Position numbers and translations under genes: made by a program. Of a stretch of 11,528 bases of DNA, positions 4,941-11,528 are shown in pieces. The notes below the pieces were generated by a model. That model was not told the DNA's origin. It worked only from the letters and a program-made list of their open reading frames with translations, and ran no database searches. Origin of the DNA: CAG-877 sp963589235 (GTDB lineage Bacteria > Bacillota_I > Bacilli_A > RF39 > UBA660); contig CAVAJX010000034.1 in assembly GCA_963589235.1 (NCBI GenBank), positions 1 through 11,528 on the forward strand. Direction: 5' to 3'. Each line of letters begins with the position of its first letter. The first letter of the stretch is position 1.

Positions 4941-6902
4941 ATGAAGAGTGATGAAGATAAAATAAAAGAATTTAATAACCAAGAAGAAGAGGTTACTAAA
5001 GAAGTTGAAAAAATAGAAGACATTGAAAACATTGAAGAAAGTAAAGAAGATGCTGTTAAAGAAGAAACATTAGAAAAAGAAAAGCTAGAGAAAAAAGAAT
5101 TAGAAGAAAAAGAAAAGGCTAATAAAAAGAAGAAGATAATAATTATAGTTTTAGCTGTTTTAATAGTTTTAATTTTAGCTACTTGGTCTTTCTTATCATG
5201 GAAAGAAGCTAAAGAAAAAGAAAAAATAAAAGAAGAAGTATATAATGAAGAAAAGTTAACAGAAAAAGAAATAGAAAAGAAAATTAAAACTTATGGAGAA
5301 GCTTTAGAAATCGTTCTTAATGTTTCATATGAAAAAGAAAATAAGTTATTAACATATGAAGAAGCTGTTAAACTTGTACATAATAGTGAAGATATAAGTT
5401 GTAATGTTCATGAAATATATGAAGATAGAAAAGTATACTTGAATGAATGTTCTTACGCAGGTAAAAAGACTAAATATTCATATGGAGAAAAACAAGAACC
5501 TAAACAAATAGATGAAGCAACAACAATAGTTGTTTATGTTAATAAAAATAGTAAAGTTGCGACATTAAAAAAGCCAAATGATATTTCAAATTATGATGTT
5601 TATACAGTAAATGTTGGAGAAACTTATCATAGTGTAGAATTGTTTGGTGATACAGAATATATAGTTTATTATACTTATGGTAGATACCATATGACAAATT
5701 ATGTAACGGGTAAAGAAGTGTTTTCAGAGCTTAATCCAAAAGATATAAAAGTATTTAGTAAAGATGAAATATATGATACCTCATATGTAGCTTTGTTAAT
5801 TAATGATAAATGGGGAATTTATAATATTGATACTGCTAAAGCAGTTGTTGCGAATATATATGATAATATTTATGTTTATTATCAAGGTGCTGGAGAATTA
5901 AATGTAATTAATGATTTATATGTTATAGCTGTAAATGGTGATAATTATGGAATTATAAATTATAAAAATGGTAGAGAACTTATACCTGTTAAATACAAAA
6001 GTTTGTCACTTGGTAAAAATTATTTATATGTAAGTGATGGAAATACATATTCTGTATATGACTTTAATGGTGATTCTTATTTAACTGGTGAATTTGAAGA
6101 AATTTATAATATTACTACTGGAAATTATTTAATTGCAAAGAAGGATAATAGAATTGTATTTTCTAATATTACTGGAAAGATAATATATGATTTTGGTGAA
6201 GCTACTAATATAAAAAGTTATTATTATTCTACTGAATTTGATGGTAAATTATTAGTACAGTTTATTAAATCAGAAAAAAGTAATGAGTTTGATTGTATAG
6301 AATATAGTTATGATTTTACAGCTAAAAAAGGTGATGTTGTTGATGCTTATTGTGCATCTGTTGCGAAACCTATACTTTACTTGTATCCAGAAAAGGAAAC
6401 AGATGTTACAGTTAAATTTTCTAATCCAGAGATATTAGAGACTACTTATCCTAAGTTTAATGGTAAATGGGAAGTTAAAGCTAAGAGTAATGGTGATTTG
6501 TATGATAAGGCTGGTAAATACTATTATGCTTTATACTGGGATGAGAAGAAAGTACATAGTGTAGATTTTAGTGAAGGATTCTATGTAGATAAAGATGACG
6601 CAATTGACTTCTTAGAAAAGAAATTAAGTTATATAGGTCTTAATGATAAAGAAAGAAATGAATTTATTATGTACTGGTTACCAGTTATGGAGAAGAATGG
6701 TAAGAATTTAGTTTACTTTGAATTAACTGAGGAAAGAGAAAGCTATAATAAATTATTAATAAGTCCTAAACCAGACTCAATGTTACGTTTAGTTATTCAT
6801 ATTAAGAAAGTTGATAAAAAAGTAAATATTCCTAAACAAAGTTTATCTAAGTTTAGAAGAGTTGGCTTTACAGCAGTTGAGTGGGGCGGAACAACTTATT
6901 AA
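4941..6902 (+). CDS. Single-pass membrane protein with WG-like repeats and conserved C-terminal domain
   Basis: This 653-residue protein has a very charged Glu/Lys-rich N-terminal part (1-64, probably coiled coil, cytoplasmic), one membrane segment (about 65-86) and a large part predicted outside. Residues about 276-420 contain repeats of the WG type (LLINDKWGIYNID, IAVNGDNYGIINYKNG), a beta-rich module of surface proteins. The C-terminal domain (about 473-653) has KPILYLYPEKE, NEFIMYWLPVME and the end FTAVEWGG, a combination seen in many uncharacterised Firmicute proteins; I cannot name its family with certainty. Cys154 and Cys170 could form a disulfide. Start is ATG at 4941 after AGAGGTGAG. 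It has its own terminator. A cell-surface role is inferred from topology; activity is unknown. Confidence 0.75.
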   Translation: MKSDEDKIKEFNNQEEEVTKEVEKIEDIENIEESKEDAVKEETLEKEKLEKKELEEKEKANKKKKIIIIVLAVLIVLILATWSFLSWKEAKEKEKIKEEVYNEEKLTEKEIEKKIKTYGEALEIVLNVSYEKENKLLTYEEAVKLVHNSEDISCNVHEIYEDRKVYLNECSYAGKKTKYSYGEKQEPKQIDEATTIVVYVNKNSKVATLKKPNDISNYDVYTVNVGETYHSVELFGDTEYIVYYTYGRYHMTNYVTGKEVFSELNPKDIKVFSKDEIYDTSYVALLINDKWGIYNIDTAKAVVANIYDNIYVYYQGAGELNVINDLYVIAVNGDNYGIINYKNGRELIPVKYKSLSLGKNYLYVSDGNTYSVYDFNGDSYLTGEFEEIYNITTGNYLIAKKDNRIVFSNITGKIIYDFGEATNIKSYYYSTEFDGKLLVQFIKSEKSNEFDCIEYSYDFTAKKGDVVDAYCASVAKPILYLYPEKETDVTVKFSNPEILETTYPKFNGKWEVKAKSNGDLYDKAGKYYYALYWDEKKVHSVDFSEGFYVDKDDAIDFLEKKLSYIGLNDKERNEFIMYWLPVMEKNGKNLVYFELTEERESYNKLLISPKPDSMLRLVIHIKKVDKKVNIPKQSLSKFRRVGFTAVEWGGTTY

Positions 6903-6910
6903 TAAAAAGT

Positions 6911-6938
6911 AAGAGAATTAATTAAAAATTCTCTTTTT
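6911..6938 (+). terminator. Terminator after the 653-aa membrane protein
   Basis: An 8-bp stem (AGAGAATT 6912-6919, AATTCTCT 6927-6934) is followed by a run of T to 6938, just upstream of the next promoter. Confidence 0.75.
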
Positions 6939-6941
6939 GTA

Positions 6942-6950
6942 TGTTATAAT
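6942..6950 (+). promoter_or_regulatory. Extended -10 promoter of the DUF5662-type gene
   Basis: TGTTATAAT is a perfect extended -10; there is no good -35, the position being occupied by the terminator hairpin. The expected start leaves a leader of only about ten bases before the ATG at 6967. The sixteen bases TTTTTGTATGTTATAA recur at 11467-11482. Confidence 0.5.
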
Positions 6951-6966
6951 CATTGAAGGTGGAAGT

Positions 6967-7539
6967 ATGAAGAAAAAGAAAAAAAATAATAAATATAAAA
7001 TTACAGTACGTAAGTTTTTTGGACATTTACATGTTGTTAATAAACATAGATTTAAAGTATTTTGTTTATGTTGTAGAGCAGGAGAAGTTTGGAGAGGTTT
7101 AACACATGACTTATCAAAATATTCATTTACAGAATTTTTTGAAAGTGCAAGATACTTTGTAGGTGATCGTAGTCCTATTGTAATTTGTAAAAAGGTTAAT
7201 GGTTATTCTAAAGCTTGGTTACATCATAAAGGAAGAAATAAACACCATTATGAATATTGGTATGATTATGCAGCACCAGAGAAAACTCCAATAATTCCTT
7301 ATAGTTATTTTGTTGAAATGGTATGTGATATGTTAGCGGCTGGTATGACTTATCAAGGTAAAAAATGGACCAATGAATATGAACTTAATTATTGGATGAA
7401 TAAAAGGGAAGAATGTAAAATTAATCCAAAGTTAGATTTCTTATTAACGAAGATTTTTACAGATATAAGTTCTGATGGTGTTAAGAAGGTAATTAATAAA
7501 AAGAATTTAAAAGAATTATATAGAAAATATATAGGATAA
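6967..7539 (+). CDS. DUF5662-type protein
   Basis: This 190-residue protein starts at ATG 6967, with AAGGTGG (6956-6962) four bases upstream; an earlier in-frame TTG at 6937 lies within the promoter and is rejected. The Lys-rich beginning (2-11) is followed by the signature blocks of the DUF5662 family as I recall it: FGHLHVVNKHRFKVF, LTHDLSKYS (His47, Asp48), and HHKGRNKHHYEYW (86-98), then the helix VEMVCDMLAAGMTY. The clustered His and Asp residues suggest metal binding, perhaps as in HD-type hydrolases, but no activity is established to my knowledge. No signal peptide is seen. The stop codon is in its own terminator, so it is a single-gene unit. Confidence 0.75.
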   Translation: MKKKKKNNKYKITVRKFFGHLHVVNKHRFKVFCLCCRAGEVWRGLTHDLSKYSFTEFFESARYFVGDRSPIVICKKVNGYSKAWLHHKGRNKHHYEYWYDYAAPEKTPIIPYSYFVEMVCDMLAAGMTYQGKKWTNEYELNYWMNKREECKINPKLDFLLTKIFTDISSDGVKKVINKKNLKELYRKYIG

Positions 7540-7559
7540 CTTTCATGTTATCTTTTTTT
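7535..7559 (+). terminator. Terminator of the DUF5662-type gene
   Basis: GATAAC (7535-7540) pairs with GTTATC (7547-7552), followed by seven T (7553-7559). The last two T are also the first bases of the next gene's TTGACA box. Confidence 0.75.
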
Positions 7560-7586
7560 GACACTATGTTTAATAAGCGTTATAAT
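7558..7586 (+). promoter_or_regulatory. Full-consensus sigma-A promoter
   Basis: TTGACA (7558-7563) and TATAAT (7581-7586) are exactly 17 bases apart, with no mismatch to consensus. The 530-aa protein gene starts at 7618, so this should be a strong, constitutive promoter. Confidence 0.9.
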
Positions 7587-7617
7587 ATGTAGCCAATGTG
7601 TGAGAGGAAGTATTATA

Positions 7618-9210
7618 ATGGAAAATGTGAATGAGGTAATTAATAAGGGTATACCAATTGATGCTCAAGTTGCATTATTAGGATCTGATATTTTAAAGTT
7701 GGCTGGTAATAAAAAAGAAATAAAAGAATCATTTGATAAAGAAATGTATGCATTAATAGAATTTTTAGAAGATAAAGTTGATTATTATCCAGATATACAA
7801 ATATTTCAAACTTTAGGTATTGTTCAAGATAGTGATAGTATTAATAAATTGTTATGTTACTCAACAGAATCTATTCTTACAACACTTATTCATAATCTTA
7901 ATATGAGTGATAGTCGTTATGGTGATTTTTTAAACGGAAGTGATTTAGTTGATTTTTTATCAGATGAAGAACTTGGTTGTAAAAAAGCCATTTCTAATTT
8001 AAGAAAAGTTGTTACAGATAAAAAGTTGGCTAAAAATTATCCAATGTTATATCAAAGTTATGTTGGTGCTTTTGAACTAAAAAAAAGCATACAAAGACTT
8101 AAAAGTATGCTTAATGGTTTTACTCTTTCTTATGGACAAAAAAGAAAATTAAGAGAGAATTTGTTAGAACAAGTTGGAGATGAAAAAAACTTAGAAAAAC
8201 TTTTAAGACAAGCTGATGAGGAATTGAATCCTAAAAAGTATGCCAATGCATGTGCTGATTTATTTACGTATATGGTTGATAATTTTCAAAAAATTATGGA
8301 ATTTTTACATCAACATCCAATTGATTTGTCATCTTTAACAGATGAAGAGGTTAGTAAGTTTGAATTATATGTTGCCCATAAATATTTACAATATGCTGAA
8401 AATGTTGATTTAGAATATAAACAGAGATATTTATACTATGTTTCTAATTATTTTTCTGAACTTGGTAATAATGTAAATGGTGATTTGGAAATAATAGTTG
8501 ATGAATATAAATCAGATTTGGCTGGTATTTCAGATCGTGAAGGATATGTTGTTACTCCTAAATCATTACAAGAAAGATATAAGCAATTGTTAATTAGTTA
8601 TCCAGAATTAAAAACAGTAACACTTAACTGGGTTGATTTTTCTACTATGAGTCCTAGTGAAGTGGAAGAATTTATGAATAATTATTTGAAAGATTTATCT
8701 GCTAATTGGGAAATGATACCTAATGGTAAAAGTTTGGATGAAGCTTTTACAGCTAGTGTTTTAAAAAAAACTGAAGGTATGAGTGCAGAAGAGAAAGAAA
8801 AATATCGAGAACATTTAACAGATCTTTATTTAGAAAAAAAGACATTTCATGAATCGTTAGATCCTTTTTGTACACTTCAAGGTTTAGGAACTTTTGATGG
8901 ATATGTAGCTTATGTTCATTCTAATGGTAAAATAGTTTTAGAAAAATATTTTGATAATGTAAATACTGGTCGTGTGTCTACAGGGGACGCAATATATATT
9001 ATGGATTCAAGTGACTTTCATAGATTATCACAGTTAAGTAAGAGAGAATTAATTGAAAGTGGACAATGTAAAAGAGTAATTCATCGTGGTAATTGGCAAA
9101 GTAGGGTTTTAGAAGAAATAAAAACTGATGGTTCTAAAACAAGTATTTCTAATGACTATAAAGAGTTAGTCAAAACTGGTGCAATAACTGGTTTTAATAC
9201 TAATGAATAA
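7618..9210 (+). CDS. Unrecognised 530-aa soluble protein
   Basis: I do not recognise this protein. The ATG at 7618 follows GAGGAAG; an in-frame extension to 7558 would put the start codon on the -35 box and is rejected. The 530 residues have no membrane segment or signal peptide. Residues 1-410 look mostly helical with many Leu, Lys and Glu (for example LKSMLNGFTLSYGQKRKLRE around 161-180), and only the last part (about 415-500, starting FCTLQGLGTFDGYVAYVH) looks beta-rich and might be a separate small domain. No nucleotide-binding or obvious catalytic motif is visible. It is driven by a full-consensus promoter, so it is probably made in quantity under normal growth, and is flanked by terminators on both sides. 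A cytoplasmic housekeeping role is an inference. Confidence 0.7.
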   Translation: MENVNEVINKGIPIDAQVALLGSDILKLAGNKKEIKESFDKEMYALIEFLEDKVDYYPDIQIFQTLGIVQDSDSINKLLCYSTESILTTLIHNLNMSDSRYGDFLNGSDLVDFLSDEELGCKKAISNLRKVVTDKKLAKNYPMLYQSYVGAFELKKSIQRLKSMLNGFTLSYGQKRKLRENLLEQVGDEKNLEKLLRQADEELNPKKYANACADLFTYMVDNFQKIMEFLHQHPIDLSSLTDEEVSKFELYVAHKYLQYAENVDLEYKQRYLYYVSNYFSELGNNVNGDLEIIVDEYKSDLAGISDREGYVVTPKSLQERYKQLLISYPELKTVTLNWVDFSTMSPSEVEEFMNNYLKDLSANWEMIPNGKSLDEAFTASVLKKTEGMSAEEKEKYREHLTDLYLEKKTFHESLDPFCTLQGLGTFDGYVAYVHSNGKIVLEKYFDNVNTGRVSTGDAIYIMDSSDFHRLSQLSKRELIESGQCKRVIHRGNWQSRVLEEIKTDGSKTSISNDYKELVKTGAITGFNTNE

Positions 9211-9221
9211 TCTATTTATGT

Positions 9222-9250
9222 AAAGCGTAAGGAAACTTGCGTTTTAATCT
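9222..9250 (+). terminator. Terminator after the 530-aa protein gene
   Basis: A ten-pair stem with two G-T pairs (9222-9231 with 9236-9245) is capped by a GAAA tetraloop and ends in a T-rich tract. Confidence 0.7.
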
Positions 9251-9259
9251 TATAAAATA

Positions 9260-9286
9260 TTAGCACTCTGAGTTGACAAGTGCCAA
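9260..9286 (+). promoter_or_regulatory. CIRCE operator (HrcA binding site)
   Basis: The left arm TTAGCACTC (9260-9268) matches the CIRCE consensus fully; after a nine-base spacer the right arm AAGTGCCAA (9278-9286) matches seven of nine bases. HrcA represses class I heat-shock genes through this site. It covers the -35 box of clpB, so heat-shock control of clpB by HrcA is well supported. Confidence 0.9.
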
Positions 9287-9301
9287 AAAGTAACGTATAA
9301 T
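9273..9301 (+). promoter_or_regulatory. clpB promoter
   Basis: TTGACA (9273-9278) and TATAAT (9296-9301) are 17 bases apart, both perfect. The -35 box lies within the CIRCE element. Confidence 0.9.
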
Positions 9302-9325
9302 ATATACTGGAAGAGGTGATAGAAT

Positions 9326-11437
9326 ATGTATAATAATTATCAAGAAGAACAAGACGAAAATGTATTAGAAAAATATGGTCGTGATATAACTGAAGCCGCT
9401 AAAAAGGGTAAAATTGATCCAGTTATTGGTAGAGATGAAGAAATACGTAGTATCACTAGGGTATTATCAAGAAAAACAAAAAATAATCCGGTTTTAATAG
9501 GTGAACCGGGTGTTGGTAAAACAGCAATAGTTGAAGGACTTGCTTTAAGAATTATTAAAGGGGATGTTCCTTCTAGTTTAAAGAATAAAACTATATGGGA
9601 GTTAGATATGGCTGCTTTAGTAGCTGGTGCTAAATATCGTGGTGAATTTGAGGAACGTTTAAAGAAAGTGTTAAACGAAGTTAAAAAAAGCGAAGGCGAT
9701 ATAATCATGTTTATTGATGAAATACATATGATTGTTGGTACTGGTAGAACTGAAGGAGCAATGGATACTTCTAATATTTTGAAACCTATGCTTGCTCGTG
9801 GTGAAATTCATGTTATAGGAGCAACTACTTTAAATGAGTATCGTCAATATATTGAAAAAGATGGTGCACTAGAAAGACGTTTCCAAAAGATTAAAGTATC
9901 TGAACCTACAGTTGAGGATACTATTACAATTCTACGTGGTTTGAAAGAAAGATTTGAAATACATCATGGTGTTTCTATTCAAGATAAGGCTTTAGTTTCT
10001 GCTGCTACTTTATCTAATCGTTATATTACAGATCGTTATTTGCCAGATAAAGCAATTGATTTAGTAGATGAAGCTTGTGCAACTATTAGAGTACAAATGG
10101 ATTCAGTTCCAGTTAATTTGGATAATTTGACTCATAAAATTATGCGTTTACAAATAGAAAGAGAAGCTATAAAAAAAGAAAAAGATGAAATTTCTAAGAA
10201 ACGTAGAGAAGGAATTGATGCTGAAGTTGAAAAACTACAAGTAAAAGAAAAAGAATTAACTGAGGCTTGGAATAAAGAAAAGAACTTAAATAGTGATATT
10301 AAGAAGAAAAAAGCTGAAATAGAAGAAGCTAAGTTTGAACTTGATCAAGCTGAAAATAAATATGATTTGGAAAGAGCGGCAGTACTTAGACATGGTGAAA
10401 TTCCAAGACTTGAAAAAGAGTTGGAAGAGTTAAATAATACAGAGAAAAATAAAATATTAAGTGATACTGTTACTAGTGATGATATAGCAGGTGTTATTGC
10501 GAAATGGACTAATATTCCAGTTGCGAAACTTGTAAGTAGTGAAAAAGAAAAACTTTTATCATTAGATGAAAACATGAAAAAACGTGTCATGGGTCAAGAT
10601 AAAGCTATAAAACTTGTAAGTGATGCTATTATTAAGTCACGTGCTGGTATAAAAGATCCTAATAGACCAATTGTGTCATTTATGTTTTTAGGACCTACTG
10701 GTGTTGGTAAAACAGAAATAGCTAGAACTTTAGCTTATGAGTTATTTGATGATGAGTCTCATATGATTAGAATTGATATGAGTGAATATATGGAGAAGTT
10801 TAGTGTGTCTAGATTAATTGGTTCTCCTCCAGGATATGTTGGATATGAAGAAGGTGGACAATTAACAGAAGCTGTTAGACGTAATCCATATAGTATAGTT
10901 TTATTTGATGAAATTGAAAAAGCTCATCCAGAAGTTTTAAACTTACTTTTACAAGTACTAGATGATGGTAGAATTACTGATTCTAATGGTCGTACAGTTG
11001 ACTTTAAAAATACAATTATTATAATGACATCTAATTTAGGTAGTGAACATATTTTAAATGGAGATTCTTCTAAAGTGATGGATGAAGTTAGAAGTTATTT
11101 TAGACCAGAGTTCATTAACAGAATTGATGAAATCATTGTATTTGATCCATTGTCAAAAGAAGCAATTAACTCTATACTTGATAAAATACTTACGGATATT
11201 GAAAAACGTTTAAGTGATGTTAATATAAAAATAGCTTTAAGTGATAAAGCAAGAAGTCAATTAATAGAAGAAGGTTATGATATTAATTATGGAGCTAGAC
11301 CTTTAAAAAGATTAGTAAGTCGTACTATTGAGACGCTGCTTGCTAGAATGATAATTGAGGGTAAAGTCAAACCTAATAATACAGTTTTTGTTGATTATAA
11401 AAATGATCAATATGTTCTTCAAACAGAGGATAAGTAA
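9326..11437 (+). CDS. clpB: ClpB-type disaggregase without N-domain
   Basis: This AAA+ unfoldase uses ATP to pull proteins out of aggregates through its central pore, together with DnaK. The 703 residues hold ATPase domain 1 (Walker A GEPGVGKT 59-66, pore loop with Tyr104, Walker B MFIDE with Asp131/Glu132, arginine fingers in ALERRF), a long coiled-coil middle domain (about 258-378) that marks ClpB rather than ClpC or ClpA, and ATPase domain 2 (Walker A GPTGVGKT 456-463, pore loop GYVGYEEGG, Walker B LFDE, sensor GARPL 656-660). The usual N-terminal Clp repeat domain (about 150 residues) is absent; only about 12 residues precede LEKYGRDIT. Short ClpB forms of this size are known in mycoplasmas. 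No ClpP-binding loop is seen. Start is ATG 9326, seven bases after AGAGGTG; CIRCE lies upstream. Confidence 0.95.
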   Translation: MYNNYQEEQDENVLEKYGRDITEAAKKGKIDPVIGRDEEIRSITRVLSRKTKNNPVLIGEPGVGKTAIVEGLALRIIKGDVPSSLKNKTIWELDMAALVAGAKYRGEFEERLKKVLNEVKKSEGDIIMFIDEIHMIVGTGRTEGAMDTSNILKPMLARGEIHVIGATTLNEYRQYIEKDGALERRFQKIKVSEPTVEDTITILRGLKERFEIHHGVSIQDKALVSAATLSNRYITDRYLPDKAIDLVDEACATIRVQMDSVPVNLDNLTHKIMRLQIEREAIKKEKDEISKKRREGIDAEVEKLQVKEKELTEAWNKEKNLNSDIKKKKAEIEEAKFELDQAENKYDLERAAVLRHGEIPRLEKELEELNNTEKNKILSDTVTSDDIAGVIAKWTNIPVAKLVSSEKEKLLSLDENMKKRVMGQDKAIKLVSDAIIKSRAGIKDPNRPIVSFMFLGPTGVGKTEIARTLAYELFDDESHMIRIDMSEYMEKFSVSRLIGSPPGYVGYEEGGQLTEAVRRNPYSIVLFDEIEKAHPEVLNLLLQVLDDGRITDSNGRTVDFKNTIIIMTSNLGSEHILNGDSSKVMDEVRSYFRPEFINRIDEIIVFDPLSKEAINSILDKILTDIEKRLSDVNIKIALSDKARSQLIEEGYDINYGARPLKRLVSRTIETLLARMIIEGKVKPNNTVFVDYKNDQYVLQTEDK

Positions 11438-11453
11438 TTATCCTTCTTTTTTT
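11427..11453 (+). terminator. clpB terminator
   Basis: AGGATAA (11427-11433) and TTATCCT (11438-11444) form a stem around a loop containing the stop codon, followed by a T-rich tract to 11453. Confidence 0.8.
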
Positions 11454-11474
11454 GTGCAAAATTGTATTTTTGTA

Positions 11475-11483
11475 TGTTATAAC
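11475..11483 (+). promoter_or_regulatory. Candidate extended -10 at the right edge
   Basis: TGTTATAAC resembles the extended -10 at 6942-6950, and the sixteen bases around it are identical. It would drive a gene beyond the window; no coding sequence is visible in the remaining 45 bases. Confidence 0.4.
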
Positions 11484-11528
11484 CCGACTTTTTCAGTTGC
11501 TAAGACAAAAAATCATCGTTTTACCCAG

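Noticed and set aside
9340..9708. Minus-strand frame of 122 codons opposite clpB
   Set aside because: It is a shadow of the conserved first ATPase domain, as is the frame at 10345-10590 opposite the middle domain.

Overview
This is a very AT-rich window with Shine-Dalgarno sites, consensus sigma-A promoters and Rho-independent terminators. A CIRCE element and gene types typical of low-GC Bacillota are also present. The likely source is a Mollicutes-related or RF39/Erysipelotrichales-like gut Bacillus, which is an inference only. TGA is used as a stop (Bro-N gene, 623-625) and Trp is TGG, so the code is the standard bacterial one and not the Mycoplasma code.

Layout. (1) 1-247: an AT-rich leader, a tRNA-His gene with encoded CCA, and its terminator. 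(2) 205-4837: a 4.6-kb genomic island bounded by a perfect 42-bp direct repeat. The left copy starts at the CCA of the tRNA and spans its terminator; the right copy is at 4796-4837. Inside, on the minus strand from the right, are a four-TM membrane protein (4660-3833), then a broken XRE repressor (2999-2656), a broken ImmA-type metallopeptidase (2616-2272), a four-TM protein with an SH3-like tail (2288-1542), a Bro-N/DinD-like protein (1483-623) and an IS30-type HTH remnant (520-350). On the plus strand are a Cro-like XRE gene (3133-3336), a small nonsense-interrupted ORF (3455-3559) and a second XRE gene (3577-3816). No integrase is visible. (3) 4838-11528: ordinary-looking chromosome, all on the plus strand. 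It carries a membrane protein with WG-like repeats and a conserved C-terminal domain, a DUF5662-type protein, an unrecognised 530-aa protein, and a ClpB lacking the N-domain behind a CIRCE-overlapped promoter. Each of these genes is followed closely by a terminator and the next promoter, so they look monocistronic.

The most interesting signal is the island. It has the plan of an integrative element control region: a divergent repressor/Cro pair, an ImmA-like protease after the repressor, and repeated TGC-N6-GCA sites. However, the repressor has lost its start codon and one base of an A-tract, the protease has a TAA in frame, and a small ORF has another TAA. It looks like a decaying or non-autonomous element that still carries two intact, unrecognised membrane proteins. 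No convincing new system is proven; the two membrane proteins and the operator layout are the best leads.
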